A stretch of 64,000 bases of DNA from positions 1-64,000 of the forward strand of contig CAWFUP010000002.1 in NCBI GenBank assembly GCA_963819075.1. The letters run 5' to 3'. The notes under the pieces were generated by a model that was not told the DNA's origin, made no database searches, and worked only from the letters and a program-made list of their open reading frames with translations. Source of the DNA: CAVQBJ01 sp963819075 (GTDB taxonomy: Bacteria; Actinomycetota; Thermoleophilia; Solirubrobacterales; Solirubrobacteraceae). Of the stretch, positions 8,429-18,066 are shown piece after piece. Positions within the stretch are counted from its first letter, which is position 1; every line of letters begins with the position of its first letter. The translations under genes and the position numbers were made by a program.

Positions 8429-11400
8429 ATGGATGGGGGCTTGGTCCGGGTGCCGGCGCCGCGGGTGGTGGCGGGCAGGCGCGGTTGGGTGATCCTGGGG
8501 CGGTTGGTGCTGCTGGTTTGCCTGCTGGGTCTGGTGTTCGGCGCAGCCGGCGCGCGGGCGGCGACGACGTTGCATGCCTACGCGGATGGGACGGGTACGC
8601 CGGCCGGGTGTCCGGCGGAGAGCACGCCTTCGACGGGGTGCTCGCTGCAGACTGCGCTTGGGGACGCTCGGGCGGAGGATACGGTGATGCTGGGTAGCGC
8701 GGGGCAGAGCGCGGGCGGGACAGACTATGTGGGTAACTGGTCGATCGGAACGGCCGGGACGTCGGCCGCCGAGCCGGTGACGATCGACGGCTCGGGCGTC
8801 CCCGCCGCCACCCTGGACGGCAACAACGGCCAAAGCACCGGCTGCTCGACGGGGTCCTGCCACGGCCCCGTGCTGACGGTGAGCGCGAGCATGTCCTTGG
8901 TGATCAAGGACGTCACGATCCAGAACGGCGACAACAGCGCGTCGGGCGATGGCGGCGGGCTCCAAAACGATGCTGGCGCGACCGTCGCGATCACCGGCTC
9001 GACGTTCACTGACAACACGGCCGCCGGTGCCGACGCCGATGGTGGCGCGATCGACAACGCCGACCACGGCGGGTCCGGGACGGTGACGATTTCTGATTCG
9101 ACCTTCACCGGCGACAGCGCGGTCGATGGTGGCGAGATCGACACCAGCGACAACGGTGGGAACGGGGTGCTGGTGCTGTCGGCCTCGACGCTACAGGCAG
9201 GCGGAGGCCCGGACGTGACCGCGGGGCGCAACGGCGGGTCCGGGCAGGTGTTCGCGGCCGGGGACGTGTTCGCCGGCGGATGCCAGCAGAACGGTGGCAC
9301 GTGGAACGAGGAGGGCCACGACGTGGGTGCCGACGCAACGTGCGTGACCAACGGCGTCGACGGCGACGTGGATGCGGGCTCAGTTGCGGCGTTGAAGCTG
9401 GGGTCGCTGGCGGATAACGGTGGGCCGACGCAGACGCTCGCGCTGGGGGCGGTCAGCGCGGCGGTCGGGATCATCCCGAACCCGACCTCGGTGATGCTCA
9501 ACGGCCAGTCGGTGAAGCTGTGTCCGGGGACCGATCAGCGTGGGTCGCCGCGACCGGGTGTGGCCGCCAGCACGTGTGACGCGGGCGCGTATGAGACCCC
9601 GGCGGTTGGGAACCTGTACGCGTACGCAGCCGGCAGCTCGAGCAGCTCCAACTGTCCAAAGACGACCGACCCCAGCACCGAGTGCCCGCTTGGCCGGGCG
9701 TTGGCGCTCGCCGGGGCCGGGGACACGGTCAAGCTGGAGACCCCCGGCGCGAGCGGGCACTATCTGGGGAACTGGTCGGTCGGGCCGTCGGGCACCTCGA
9801 GCTCTGAGCCGGTCACGATCGACGGCAGCGACGTTAGTGGCGCTACGCTCGATGGCAACGGCGGCCACAGCAGTGGCTGCTCGACGGGGTCTTGCGGAGG
9901 GCCGGTGCTGACGGTCACCAACGCCATGTTCTTGGTGATCAAGGATCTGACGATCACCAACGCCGATAACTCCTTGGGCGCGGGCGGTGGGATGCAGAAT
10001 GACGCTGGCGGGACGGTGACGGTCTCCGACTCGACGTTCTCGAACCTGTTCGCCGCCGCCGGCGGTGCGATCGACAATGGTGACGGCGGCTCGGGGACGG
10101 CGATGATCACGAACTCGACGTTCAGCAACGACAGCGCCAACTTCGGTGGAGCGGTGAACAACGGGTCGGGGACGGTGTCGATCACCGACTCGACGTTCAC
10201 CGGCGGTAACGTCGAGGATGGGGCGGCGGTCGACAATGCCGACTCGGGTGGCTCTGGAACGGTGTCGATCACCGATTCGACGTTGAGCGGCGGCGAGGCA
10301 GCCGATGGCGGCGAGGTCGACACGAGCGACAACGGCGGCAGCGGGGTGCTGGTTATGACCGCCTCGACGCTCGAGGCGAGCTCCGGCTCGGACCTGAAGG
10401 CCGGTGGCTCGGGGCGCGTGTTCGTCGCCGGCGATGTGTTCGGCAAGGGCTGCCAGCCCGGCGGGACCTGGACCGATGATGGGTTCAACGCGGCTCCGGA
10501 TACCAGCTGTCTCAGCGCTGGCACCGGCGACGTGAACGCCGGGTCGGTCGCGGCGCTGAAGCTGGGGTCGCTGGCGGATAACGGTGGGCCGACGCAGACG
10601 CTCGCGCTGGGGGCGGGCAGCCCGGCGATCGGGATCATCCCGAACCCGACCTCGGTGACGCTCAACGGCCAGTCGGTGAAGCTGTGTCCGGGGACCGATC
10701 AGCGTGGGTCGCCGCGACCGGGTGTGGCCGCCAGCACGTGTGACGCGGGCGCGTATGAGACCCCGGCGGTTGGGAACGTGTACGCGTACGCAGCCGGCAG
10801 CTCGAGCAGCTCCAACTGTCCAAAGACGACCGACCCCAGCACCGAGTGCCCGCTTGGCCGGGCGTTGGCGCTCGCCGGGGCCGGGGATACGGTCAAGCTG
10901 GAGACGCCGGGCGCCAGCGGGCACTATGTGGGGAACTGGTCGGTCGAGACCTCGGGCACCTCGAGCTCTGAGCCGGTCACGATCGACGGCAGCGACGTCG
11001 CCAGCGCGACGCTGGACGGCAACGGCGGCCACAGCAGTGGCTGCTCGACGGGGTCTTGCGATGGGCCGGTGCTCTTCGTCGGACCGGCCACGGTCGTGCT
11101 CAAGAGCGTGACGATCCAGAACGGCTCAAGCGACAACGGCGGAAAAGGGGCTGGGCTCCGGAGCGTCGACGGTGGCACGGTGACGATCATCGGTTCGGTG
11201 TTCAAAGGCAATTCCGGCGAACAGGGTGGAGCGATCGGCAACAGCTCGACGCTGACGATCACCGACTCGAGGTTCACGGACAACACGGCCGGCCCCGGCG
11301 GGGCCATCGACAACATCCGCGATGGTTCCGCGACGATCACCGGCTCGACGTTCACCGGCAACACCTCAAGCGGCGATGGCGGGGCGATCGAGAACGCGGA

Positions 11401-13204
11401 CGACTGCTGTACCGCACCCACGGGCTCTGCGAGCCTGACCGTCGGCAACTCAACCTTCACGGGCAACACTGCGGTCGGCGACGGCGGCGCGATCGCCAAC
11501 GCGGATGCGTCCCCCGGTAATACGGGAACGGTCGCGATCACCGACTCAACGCTGAGCGGCGACAGCGCCGCGCACGGTGGAGAGATCGACACGAGCGGTG
11601 TTACACCTGGGGTGCTGGTCGTCGCCGGTTCGACGTTGTCAGCGTCCTCCGGTTCTGATGTGGCCGCCGGGACGGGTGGTGGCCAGGTGTTCGTTGCGGG
11701 TGATGTGTTCGCCTCCGGCTGTCGGCAGGGCGGTGGGACGTGGACCGATCGGGGGTTCAACGCCGGGTCGAATGCGAGCTGCTTCGGGTCCTCGGTGCCG
11801 TCTTCGGATGTGAGCGCGGGATCGGTGGTCGCGCTGGGCCTGGGCTCGCTGGCGAGCAATGGTGGGCCGACGCAGACGCTCGCGCTGGGGGCGGGCAGCG
11901 CGGCGGTCGGGATCATCCCGAACGCGACCTCGGTGACGCTCAACGGCCAGTCGGTCAAGTTGTGCCCGGGCACCGATCAGCGCGGGCTGGCGCGGCCGGG
12001 GAACGGCAAGGCGGCGTGTGATGCGGGCGCGTATGAGACCCAGCCGCAGCCTCCCTCGGCGCAGATCACGGTGCCGTCGGCGGGGCAGGTGTTCACGGCC
12101 GGGCAGAGCGTGAGCGAGACCTTCTTGTGCTCGGAGGGGTCGGGTGGGCCCGGGATCGGCAGCTGTGGCGATCAGGCCCACCACCAGTCGGGCGCGGGGT
12201 TGGATACCGCCGGCGCGGGGCCGCATACGGTGACGGTGACGGCGACCAGCAAGGACGGGTTGACCGCCAGCACACACGTCTCCTACACGGTGGTCGCGGC
12301 GAGCCCGTTGTTGTCGGTCTCGGCGCCGCCGTCGGGGACCGCGGGGCAGGCGATCCCTGGCTCCTCGGTGGTGGCGACGCTGTCGGGCGGGGCCTCGCCG
12401 ACCGGGACGGTCACGTTCACGGTGTTCGGCCCGAGCTCCTCGGCGCCGTCGTCGTGCGCTTCGGGCGGCACGACCGTGGGGTCTGCGTCAGTGAACGGAA
12501 ACGAGAGCTACAGTCCGTCGGCCGGGTTCACGCCGGCCAGCGCGGGCAACTACTGGTGGCTTGCCAGCTACAGCGGTGATCGCAACAGCCAGGCGGCCAG
12601 CTCGGCGTGTGGGGCGGGAATGGCCGAGACGGTGGTTTCAGCGCCCAGCCCCGGCGGCAGCTCGGGCAGCACCGGCGGGTCGGGCGGAACCAGCGGACCC
12701 GGCGGGCCGGGCGGCACCAGCGGGTCGGGCGCCACCAGCGGACCTGCCCGGTCGGGTGTTTCCGCCGCGTCGGCTGGCGGTGGATCGGGCACGCTGCAGA
12801 TCGGGCCCGCGACCGTATCCGGCACCGTGGTGCGCTTCTCGGTGAGCTGCGCTGGAGTCGCTGGGGCAACTTGCTCGGCCGGGCTCGCGCTGTCCGTGAA
12901 GGAGACGCTGAGGGGCCGCAAGATCATCGCGGTCGCGCCGAGCGCCGACACCAGCCGCAAGCGTAAGAAGCCAAAGATGACGACGAAGACGATCGTGCTC
13001 GGCACGGCGACCGTGACCCTCCAAGCGCTGCAGAGCGAGACCGTGCGGATCGCGCTGGACGGCGCCGGCAAGCGCCTCCTCCACCAGCATCACAACCTGA
13101 AGGTCGGGCTCGCTGTCACCGCGAACGGCAAGACAGTCACCGTAAGCACGATCGCCTTCAAGCTCGAAGCGGCCACGCACAAGAAGACCCACCATCAGCA
13201 CTGA
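8429..13204 (+). CDS. Large secreted beta-helix protein with choice-of-anchor Q repeats
   Basis: This is a 1591-residue protein. A signal peptide (LGRLVLLVCLLGLVFGAAGA then RA-ATT) ends near residue 45. Three units of about 390 residues follow. Each has VTIDGS and TLDGN turns, a block of short GGAIDN/STFTDN-type repeats typical of a right-handed beta-helix, and a closing choice-of-anchor Q segment (LADNGGPTQTLAL, TDQRG, CDAGAYET). After the third unit come one or two Ig-like domains (about residues 1210-1410), a Ser/Gly-rich linker and a Lys/His-rich tail. I infer an extracellular or wall-associated surface protein; no LPXTG motif is seen. Units 1-2 and 2-3 share an almost identical 377-bp DNA block. 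It is the main cargo of module 3. Confidence 0.85.
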   Translation: MDGGLVRVPAPRVVAGRRGWVILGRLVLLVCLLGLVFGAAGARAATTLHAYADGTGTPAGCPAESTPSTGCSLQTALGDARAEDTVMLGSAGQSAGGTDYVGNWSIGTAGTSAAEPVTIDGSGVPAATLDGNNGQSTGCSTGSCHGPVLTVSASMSLVIKDVTIQNGDNSASGDGGGLQNDAGATVAITGSTFTDNTAAGADADGGAIDNADHGGSGTVTISDSTFTGDSAVDGGEIDTSDNGGNGVLVLSASTLQAGGGPDVTAGRNGGSGQVFAAGDVFAGGCQQNGGTWNEEGHDVGADATCVTNGVDGDVDAGSVAALKLGSLADNGGPTQTLALGAVSAAVGIIPNPTSVMLNGQSVKLCPGTDQRGSPRPGVAASTCDAGAYETPAVGNLYAYAAGSSSSSNCPKTTDPSTECPLGRALALAGAGDTVKLETPGASGHYLGNWSVGPSGTSSSEPVTIDGSDVSGATLDGNGGHSSGCSTGSCGGPVLTVTNAMFLVIKDLTITNADNSLGAGGGMQNDAGGTVTVSDSTFSNLFAAAGGAIDNGDGGSGTAMITNSTFSNDSANFGGAVNNGSGTVSITDSTFTGGNVEDGAAVDNADSGGSGTVSITDSTLSGGEAADGGEVDTSDNGGSGVLVMTASTLEASSGSDLKAGGSGRVFVAGDVFGKGCQPGGTWTDDGFNAAPDTSCLSAGTGDVNAGSVAALKLGSLADNGGPTQTLALGAGSPAIGIIPNPTSVTLNGQSVKLCPGTDQRGSPRPGVAASTCDAGAYETPAVGNVYAYAAGSSSSSNCPKTTDPSTECPLGRALALAGAGDTVKLETPGASGHYVGNWSVETSGTSSSEPVTIDGSDVASATLDGNGGHSSGCSTGSCDGPVLFVGPATVVLKSVTIQNGSSDNGGKGAGLRSVDGGTVTIIGSVFKGNSGEQGGAIGNSSTLTITDSRFTDNTAGPGGAIDNIRDGSATITGSTFTGNTSSGDGGAIENADDCCTAPTGSASLTVGNSTFTGNTAVGDGGAIANADASPGNTGTVAITDSTLSGDSAAHGGEIDTSGVTPGVLVVAGSTLSASSGSDVAAGTGGGQVFVAGDVFASGCRQGGGTWTDRGFNAGSNASCFGSSVPSSDVSAGSVVALGLGSLASNGGPTQTLALGAGSAAVGIIPNATSVTLNGQSVKLCPGTDQRGLARPGNGKAACDAGAYETQPQPPSAQITVPSAGQVFTAGQSVSETFLCSEGSGGPGIGSCGDQAHHQSGAGLDTAGAGPHTVTVTATSKDGLTASTHVSYTVVAASPLLSVSAPPSGTAGQAIPGSSVVATLSGGASPTGTVTFTVFGPSSSAPSSCASGGTTVGSASVNGNESYSPSAGFTPASAGNYWWLASYSGDRNSQAASSACGAGMAETVVSAPSPGGSSGSTGGSGGTSGPGGPGGTSGSGATSGPARSGVSAASAGGGSGTLQIGPATVSGTVVRFSVSCAGVAGATCSAGLALSVKETLRGRKIIAVAPSADTSRKRKKPKMTTKTIVLGTATVTLQALQSETVRIALDGAGKRLLHQHHNLKVGLAVTANGKTVTVSTIAFKLEAATHKKTHHQH
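9394..9770 (+). repeat. Intragenic 377-bp repeat, first copy
   Basis: This block recurs 1164 bp downstream at 10558-10934 with only scattered mismatches. It covers the choice-of-anchor Q end of one beta-helix unit and the start of the next. The high nucleotide identity points to recent unit duplication or gene conversion, and the block could recombine to change the number of units. Confidence 0.8.
10558..10934 (+). repeat. Intragenic 377-bp repeat, second copy
   Basis: Second copy of the block at 9394-9770. A shorter and more diverged copy of its first part (LASNGGPTQTLALGAGS-type coding) is found near 11840-12040 at the end of the third unit. Confidence 0.8.
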
Positions 13205-13435
13205 CGCCGACGAGGCGTGTGCTCGTTCGTATGCGCCGACAGGGCAGCTCGACGCCAACGCGGGAACCGAGCCCGCTCCGCGCGCGGGCGGAGCCGGCCA
13301 CCCCTCAGCGCGGTGCTCGCAAACGCCCCGCAAGCTGCACGACCAGGCTCTGAATATGGGAGTTGCGGCTCTTGCTTTCCATGCGACACACCCACCCATG
13401 TGTAGGGTCGCCTCGGCGCGAATCTCCGGCTGTAC

Positions 13436-13714
13436 TCAGGCGGCGATGTGGTGATCGGGCCAAACGCCAGTACGCACGCGCTCGTAGAGCGTATCCGGTG
13501 CAAGGTCAGCGCCGCCCGGCCACACAACCGTGCCCGTTTCGACATCGATCGCGGCGTCGGCGAAGCCAGAGGGAGTACGAGCATCAGTGAAGACAGGTCC
13601 CCGCATCCGGTCGAGCACATCGACCTCGCCGACGAGGCCGTCAGCGAAGGTCAAGCGCAGGACGCCGTGCCGAAGCACGGCAACGCTGGTGATATCGGGG
13701 GTCAGGCCGGTCAT
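13436..13714 (-). CDS. DUF2442 protein, putative TA partner
   Basis: This is a 92-residue protein of the DUF2442 family (PF10387). It shows the family pattern LRLTFADGLVGEVDVLD, a GPVF segment, then GTVVWPGGADLAPDTLYE near the C-terminus. Its start overlaps the stop of the DUF4160 gene by four bases, so the two form one operon. DUF4160-DUF2442 pairs are widespread on mobile DNA and are usually regarded as possible toxin-antitoxin modules, but I know of no firm biochemical role. It is the downstream gene of the pair next to repeat copy 4. Confidence 0.8.
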   Translation of the reverse strand: MTGLTPDITSVAVLRHGVLRLTFADGLVGEVDVLDRMRGPVFTDARTPSGFADAAIDVETGTVVWPGGADLAPDTLYERVRTGVWPDHHIAA

Positions 13715-13986
13715 CGCAGTGGTTCGATCTCCCTCAGTATCTCACCGGCTCGAGCCAGCCTCCAGTTCTCGGCGAGTTCGTCCTGATGTAGTTCCGCCCA
13801 GGCGAGCACGAAGCGCAACTGGCGACGGCCAAGCGTGCTCTCGATTACCTCCAGAGTGTCGATCCGTACCTTCGCGCCGCCGTCCGCGTGGCGGGCATGA
13901 AAGTGCGGCGGTCCGTGGTCGTCGAAGAACATCGCGATAACGATCCCGAAGAAGCGGCTAATCGCGGGCACGCAGCGGATCCTCAC
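13711..13986 (-). CDS. DUF4160 protein, putative TA partner
   Basis: This is a 91-residue protein of the DUF4160 family (PF13711). The hallmark FGIVIAMFFDDHGPPHFHAR is at residues 13-32, including the His-rich PPHFHAR motif. WAELHQDELAENW follows, then the IEPL tail. The length is typical. It is the first gene of a two-gene minus-strand unit with DUF2442. Its ATG lies 36 bp from repeat copy 4, so it fills the same repeat-proximal position as AbiE and HicAB in neighbouring modules. Confidence 0.82.
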   Translation of the reverse strand: MRIRCVPAISRFFGIVIAMFFDDHGPPHFHARHADGGAKVRIDTLEVIESTLGRRQLRFVLAWAELHQDELAENWRLARAGEILREIEPLR

Positions 13987-14021
13987 GGTCGCTGCGGTCA
14001 GAACGCCTCCGCCAGAACCAT

Positions 14022-14166
14022 GTCCCCCAGAATGTCCCGAACTCCCCGAATCTAAGCGAACTTCCGGGCACCTCAGGGCACCTCAAACGCTGCCAATCGA
14101 CCTGTCAGGACCAACATCCAGAGATCTTCTAATCCGGCGGGCTGGGTTCGAGTCCCAGGCCGCGTA
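14022..14166 (+). repeat. 145-bp tRNA-derived att-like repeat, copy 4
   Basis: The arm is 14022-14125 and the tRNA-like part is 14126-14166. The arm shares the subtype of copy 2, and the match extends left to 14014. The tRNA part differs from copies 1-3: the loop reads CTTCTAA (anticodon position UCU), and the T-stem is CTGGG paired with CCCAG, a compensated change also seen in copy 5. This suggests descent from a different Lys isoacceptor, with one loop mutation. Confidence 0.82.
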
Positions 14167-14366
14167 TCTATCTATTGCTCGCTCAATGACTGCTTGGCCC
14201 GCTTACGGCGCCTCCTTCGCCAAACCCAAGCAGGAGTTCTCGCAGCTGACAAACGGCCCTTCTTCATAGAGACGACCGGGAGGCGCCGGCTTTCGTGCTT
14301 GCGGCGTTCTGCATGTCACAGGTGCGGGCGTACCCCGACGGGGACGTCGCGGTAGGATTCGCGGCG

Positions 14367-14642
14367 ATGCCGCAGCCTGACGGACGGGAACCGCAAGCTC
14401 CACTCTGGCTTCGTTTCGCCGTATTTCTCCTCGGCTTATTGGTGTTCTGTTCGGCGCTTGCCTCGTTCGCCCACCTGGTGCACCTCGAGGTCCCGATCGC
14501 ACCACTGCCCGAATTCATCACGTCGGTCGCCGGGTTGGTGCTCTTTGGACTTCCCGTCTACTGGCATTTCCGTGCTCAGGCGCAACCGGAGCCAGACCGC
14601 GCTGCTGCTGCCGCCGCATTCGGTCACAGCGAACGCCCGTAG
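14367..14642 (+). CDS. Small membrane protein of unknown family
   Basis: About 91 residues with two predicted membrane helices, FAVFLLGLLVFCSALASFA and SVAGLVLFGLPVYW, separated by a short HLEVPIAPLPEF loop and followed by an Ala/Glu-rich tail. I do not recognise a family. The start at ATG 14367 is chosen because the open frame further upstream (to 14295) overlaps low-complexity DNA near repeat copy 4. No strong ribosome site is visible. It could be a small membrane toxin or an unrelated cargo gene; no partner is evident. Confidence 0.5.
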   Translation: MPQPDGREPQAPLWLRFAVFLLGLLVFCSALASFAHLVHLEVPIAPLPEFITSVAGLVLFGLPVYWHFRAQAQPEPDRAAAAAAFGHSERP

Positions 14643-14847
14643 CGGTGCGACCGTGACGCGCCCCTGAGAGCTGCCTGCGCAGGGCTGGCGCCACTGGTGG
14701 CCCTGAAGGCTCGCGGGCGGCATCGGGTCTGCGCGTCGCAGCGATCTGCCGGCAACTCGGCGTACCACCCGCGCGAACCACGTCCCGGCGCTGGCCGAAC
14801 GCCGGGCAGTATGGACCCGTCACCCCGCCCGCGCAAGGCGAACGGGC

Positions 14848-15588
14848 TCAGCCGGCGATCGCGTTGACCAGCCGGTCGACCCGCCGGCGCACGGTGCCGG
14901 TAAGGCGCGAGCGCGCGACCGTCTGAGAGGCCGGCGGACGGGACACCAGGGGGACCGGCGTCGTGATCGAGGTCGTCACCGTCACGCTCCCGTTGATCGT
15001 CGCCTGTACGAGCAGCCCGTTGGCGGCGAAGGACACCTGGTCTGTGGTGGGCCTCTGCTTGCCGATCGGGATGCCGAGGAGCCCCTGCCCGCAGCCGGTG
15101 GCCAGGAATTGCGTCACCGGCGTCGCGCCCACCGTCGCCGGACCCTGCTCGGTGACCGCCTTGCACAGCCCGAGGAAATCGACGCCCTCGAGGTCGACGA
15201 GCGTTGCAACGAACCGGCGCGGGATCGGCCCGTTCTCTGTGCGGATCCAGCGGCGGCCTCCGTCGATGCGCGCGAGCCCGGTCGCCGAAACGTACGTGAA
15301 CCGACCGATCTGTACTACGTCGGTCGTGCGGTCTCCGTTCCGGATCGTCTCGCTGGTCTGCGCGGGAGTGCTGCGGGCGCGCAGGACGGAGGATCGTGTC
15401 CGCCCGCCGCTGTGCGGCGAGACCGTCACGGTCATTACGACCTGTGTCGCCGGCAGGTGCAGCTCGGCAGCCAGCAGCCGCTGCAGGTCGGGTGGGAGCT
15501 GCGACATCGACAGGGCGCCTGCGCTCGCCGCGGTGGAGCCGAGCGCGGTCGCGCAGGTTAGGAGGAGGAGCGCGAGACGACCCTTCAT
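14848..15588 (-). CDS. Secreted protein, LppX/LprG-like in outline
   Basis: A 246-residue protein with a signal peptide (MKGRLALLLLTCATALGSTA, cleavage near ASAGA). The mature part contains VVQIGRFTYVSATGLARIDGGRRW-type strands (a short piece is cited: YVSATGLARI), resembling bacterial proteins of the LppX/LprG beta-fold, but there is no lipobox Cys. The longer open frame to 15705 is rejected because the hydrophobic signal starts right after Met 15588. I cannot assign a function. It lies alone in module 4 between the small membrane protein and the cold-shock gene. Confidence 0.6.
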   Translation of the reverse strand: MKGRLALLLLTCATALGSTAASAGALSMSQLPPDLQRLLAAELHLPATQVVMTVTVSPHSGGRTRSSVLRARSTPAQTSETIRNGDRTTDVVQIGRFTYVSATGLARIDGGRRWIRTENGPIPRRFVATLVDLEGVDFLGLCKAVTEQGPATVGATPVTQFLATGCGQGLLGIPIGKQRPTTDQVSFAANGLLVQATINGSVTVTTSITTPVPLVSRPPASQTVARSRLTGTVRRRVDRLVNAIAG

Positions 15589-15867
15589 GCGCGCAGGAGT
15601 ATCGCGGACGACGGCATGACGGTGCTCGTCGCCTCCTCGACGACCTCTAATCAATGAAGCGGGTCGCCGGGCGCGGAGCGCGGTGCGACAGCGCCGCGGC
15701 CTCACCGGGCAGGAAGCGCGTCGAGCCGGACGCCCGCCGTCCGGCCGCGGATAGACGTCCTCCCGTTCCTCGCAGGCCTACCGGCGGCTCGTGCAGAGCA
15801 GGCGTGATCGGCAGCATCGGGGCCGCCACTTCCTCACTGATGGAGCGGCCTGCACCTACTCCGGCGG

Positions 15868-16122
15868 TCACGCCTCGGGTCTGACGTCTTGCGCGCGATG
15901 TCGACGATGATCCTGGATACCGCCATCCCAAACGAAGGAGACTCGATGGCCCTCGTGGAGGGACCGGTAGCCCTCGCCGACGATGTTGACGTGGTGGACG
16001 AACAGGACCTCTCCGTCGTCGGCAGTGATGCGCCCATAGCCCTTGTCGTCCTTGGACCAGCGCACAGTGCCGGTCCTGCGCACGCCGAGAAGCTCCGGTC
16101 GCCGAATCTCGAGATCGCGCAT
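15868..16122 (-). CDS. Cold-shock-domain protein
   Basis: An 84-residue protein with a cold-shock OB fold: GTVRWSKDDKGYGRITADDG carries the RNP1-like KGYGRI, and VLFVHHVNI is the RNP2-like strand. EGYRSLHEGHRVSF then matches the end of the fold. It would bind single-stranded RNA or DNA. RNP1 has Tyr and Arg where the common form has Phe, so it is a divergent member. The last 17 residues are unlike the family and may reflect a shifted end. No operon partner. Confidence 0.75.
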   Translation of the reverse strand: MRDLEIRRPELLGVRRTGTVRWSKDDKGYGRITADDGEVLFVHHVNIVGEGYRSLHEGHRVSFVWDGGIQDHRRHRAQDVRPEA

Positions 16123-16276
16123 GAATGGCGGCGAGCCTACCGAGCGCCGGCGACCTGCACCGTCTCAGCCCGGATCCACCGATTCGCTGGGTGGGAGGGC
16201 GTGGAATCGGCCGTTGGGAGGGTGATGGCCTGGTTGGGCCGGTGGTGAGGGCCGATGGGCGATCGATGTGGTCGCT

Positions 16277-16302
16277 TGGGCCGGTTGCGTGGGCCGGTTG
16301 CG
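16277..16302 (+). repeat. Tandem 13-bp repeat downstream of the transposase gene
   Basis: TGGGCCGGTTGCG occurs twice in direct succession at 16277-16289 and 16290-16302. It lies about 80 bp past the transposase stop, where the left end of the insertion sequence should be. I could not match it to an inverted repeat at the other end. Confidence 0.4.
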
Positions 16303-16378
16303 GTGTTCTCGCGCAGCGCTGGTCGCGCCTTGCGGGCGGGGAATGGCTGTTGGGTGGTGAGGTTGCCGGTGTCGGTGG

Positions 16379-17680
16379 TCAGGCGGCGGGGAGCGCGCGG
16401 ATTCTCGCGAGCGCGGTGATGTAGTCGCCGTGCCAGGGCCACCGTGCGGGAAGGTGCAGCGTCCAGGAGCGGCCGTGGCGGGTGAGGCGCCCGGCGATCG
16501 TGATCAGTCGCCGGCGCAGGGTGCGGGCGGCGCGGATGGTGGTGTCGGGCAGCCCGATCAGTTGTGTCCATCTGAGCAGGTTGTGCGCGAGCGCGCCGAG
16601 CACGGTCCAGGCGCCGTTGGCGTTGAACTCGCCGGAGGGGAAGTGCGCCAGCGCCTGGTCCTTCAGATCGGCGATTACCTGTTCAACGACGGCGTGGTCG
16701 CGATGCTCGGCCTCGACGATGGTGATGTCCTGGGTGCGGTTGGTGATGAAGCAGAAGTGACGCCAGTCGGGCCACAGCTGCGCCTGCGCTCCGAGCAGTC
16801 GGGTGCGCCGGACGATCAGCCGCCGGTCGCCGTAGGTGGTCTCGGCGATCTGCGCCTCGCCCTCATCGGGGTATGCGATCGTCTGCCAGGCGTCCTCGTC
16901 GACTTGCTCGACCGCCTCGCGGATCCCTTTCTGCATGCGCACGCCGATCGAGTACTGCCAGCCGGCCTGCTCCAGGCGCTTGAACACCTTGGTGTTCCAG
17001 AACCCCGAATCGGCCCGCAGCAACTTCACACCGTTGGCGCCGGCGCGAGCGACGCGTGCGATGAGCTCGTCGGTGAAACGCAGCATTCCCTTCTGGGTGT
17101 TGGCGGATCCCTTGCGCAGGCGGATGTGCAGCACCTCTCTGGTGTCGGCGCGGGTCGCGAGGATCGGGTGGTAACCGAGTAGCTTGGTGTACCCGTAGGC
17201 GGCGCCCTGCTTCAAGCGGCCGCACACCTCGCCGACGAAGCTGTCCACATCGATTACCAGCCGCTCCTCGCCAGGACCGGCGCCGGCCCGCCACGCGCGC
17301 ACCAGCGCCTCCCCGAGCAGCGCATCGAGCTGGCGCACGTGTCCGAAGGTGAACGCGCGCAAAAACGTTCCCAGCGTCGATGGCGCCGGGACCCAGCCAC
17401 CCAGCAGCCGCCGCGTGCGGCCCGCCCGCAGCACCTCGCAGTCATCGATGCTGTCCGCGCCGAGCACCATCGCGAACAGCAGCGCCATCACCTTGCGCCC
17501 GGCGTTCGCAGCGCCCGGCCGGTCGCGACGCAGCCGCACCAGCCGCCCTGCCAGCGCCTCGACCCCAAGCCGCTTGGCGAGCGTCGCGACCAGCATCACT
17601 CCCGCGTCCGAGACGGCCCGCTCGTCGTCGAATTTGACCCGCAGACCGTCCAGTCCGACCGGCTCGTCATCATGCACCAC
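16379..17680 (-). mobile_element. IS1380-type DDE transposase gene
   Basis: A 433-residue transposase of the IS1380 family, full length and uninterrupted. Landmarks are VIDVDSFVGEVCGRLKQGA (first catalytic Asp region), GYHPILATRADT, LLRADSGFWNTKVFKRLEQA (second Asp region) and a C-terminal NLLRW after HFPSGEFNANGAW. Translation starts at GTG 17680, eight bases after a perfect AGGAGG at 17694-17689. That ribosome site is one arm of a long inverted repeat (separate entry). I could not define the terminal inverted repeats or target duplication, so only the gene is given. It has inserted into module 4 between the cold-shock gene and hicAB. Confidence 0.88.
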
Positions 17681-17686
17681 GAAGGT

Positions 17687-17747
17687 GACCTCCTGTCTGC
17701 AGGCCCCGGCTGCCCCAATCAGCCGTTAAAGCCCTGCACAGGAGGTC
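17687..17747 (-). promoter_or_regulatory. Hairpin sequestering the transposase ribosome binding site
   Basis: GACCTCCTGT at 17687-17696 and ACAGGAGGTC at 17738-17747 are perfect 10-bp inverted repeats, and the match extends a little further with one gap. On the minus-strand transcript the second arm contains the AGGAGG that initiates the transposase. A message starting upstream of 17747 would fold and hide this site. Several insertion sequences limit expression from outside promoters in this way; here it is inferred from the sequence. Confidence 0.55.
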
Positions 17748-18066
17748 ATTCTTCTTTCAGCCCCGGACAGAACCAACCCACCCAATCGGTGGTTCCAGGC
17801 TCAGTTCGAACGCACCGACTGCGGTCACCGTGCCGTTCTCGCCCGAACGCAGAACAGGACGAGGACGCCACACGCGTCGCTGCATTGGATGAAGGGGAGG
17901 CGCCGGTTCTTGCCGACACTGCAGTTCTGCTTTGCGGCGATGCGACCACCCGGCGACCGCTTTCGACGACAACCTCTCGGTCGCCGGGCTGCATCGCCCG
18001 CGGCCACCGACCGGCGCCACGCTAGACGCCGGGTGCGATCCGCATCCCATGGGCGTGGACATCTGA
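17748..18066. other. Gene-free stretch right of the transposase
   Basis: About 320 bp in which I see no convincing gene. Open frames here lack family signatures and ribosome sites. The right end of the insertion sequence is probably inside it, but I could not place it. Confidence 0.5.

Noticed and set aside
16123..17790. Exact ends of the IS1380-type element
   Set aside because: No matching terminal inverted repeats or target duplication could be found by eye, so no element borders are given.
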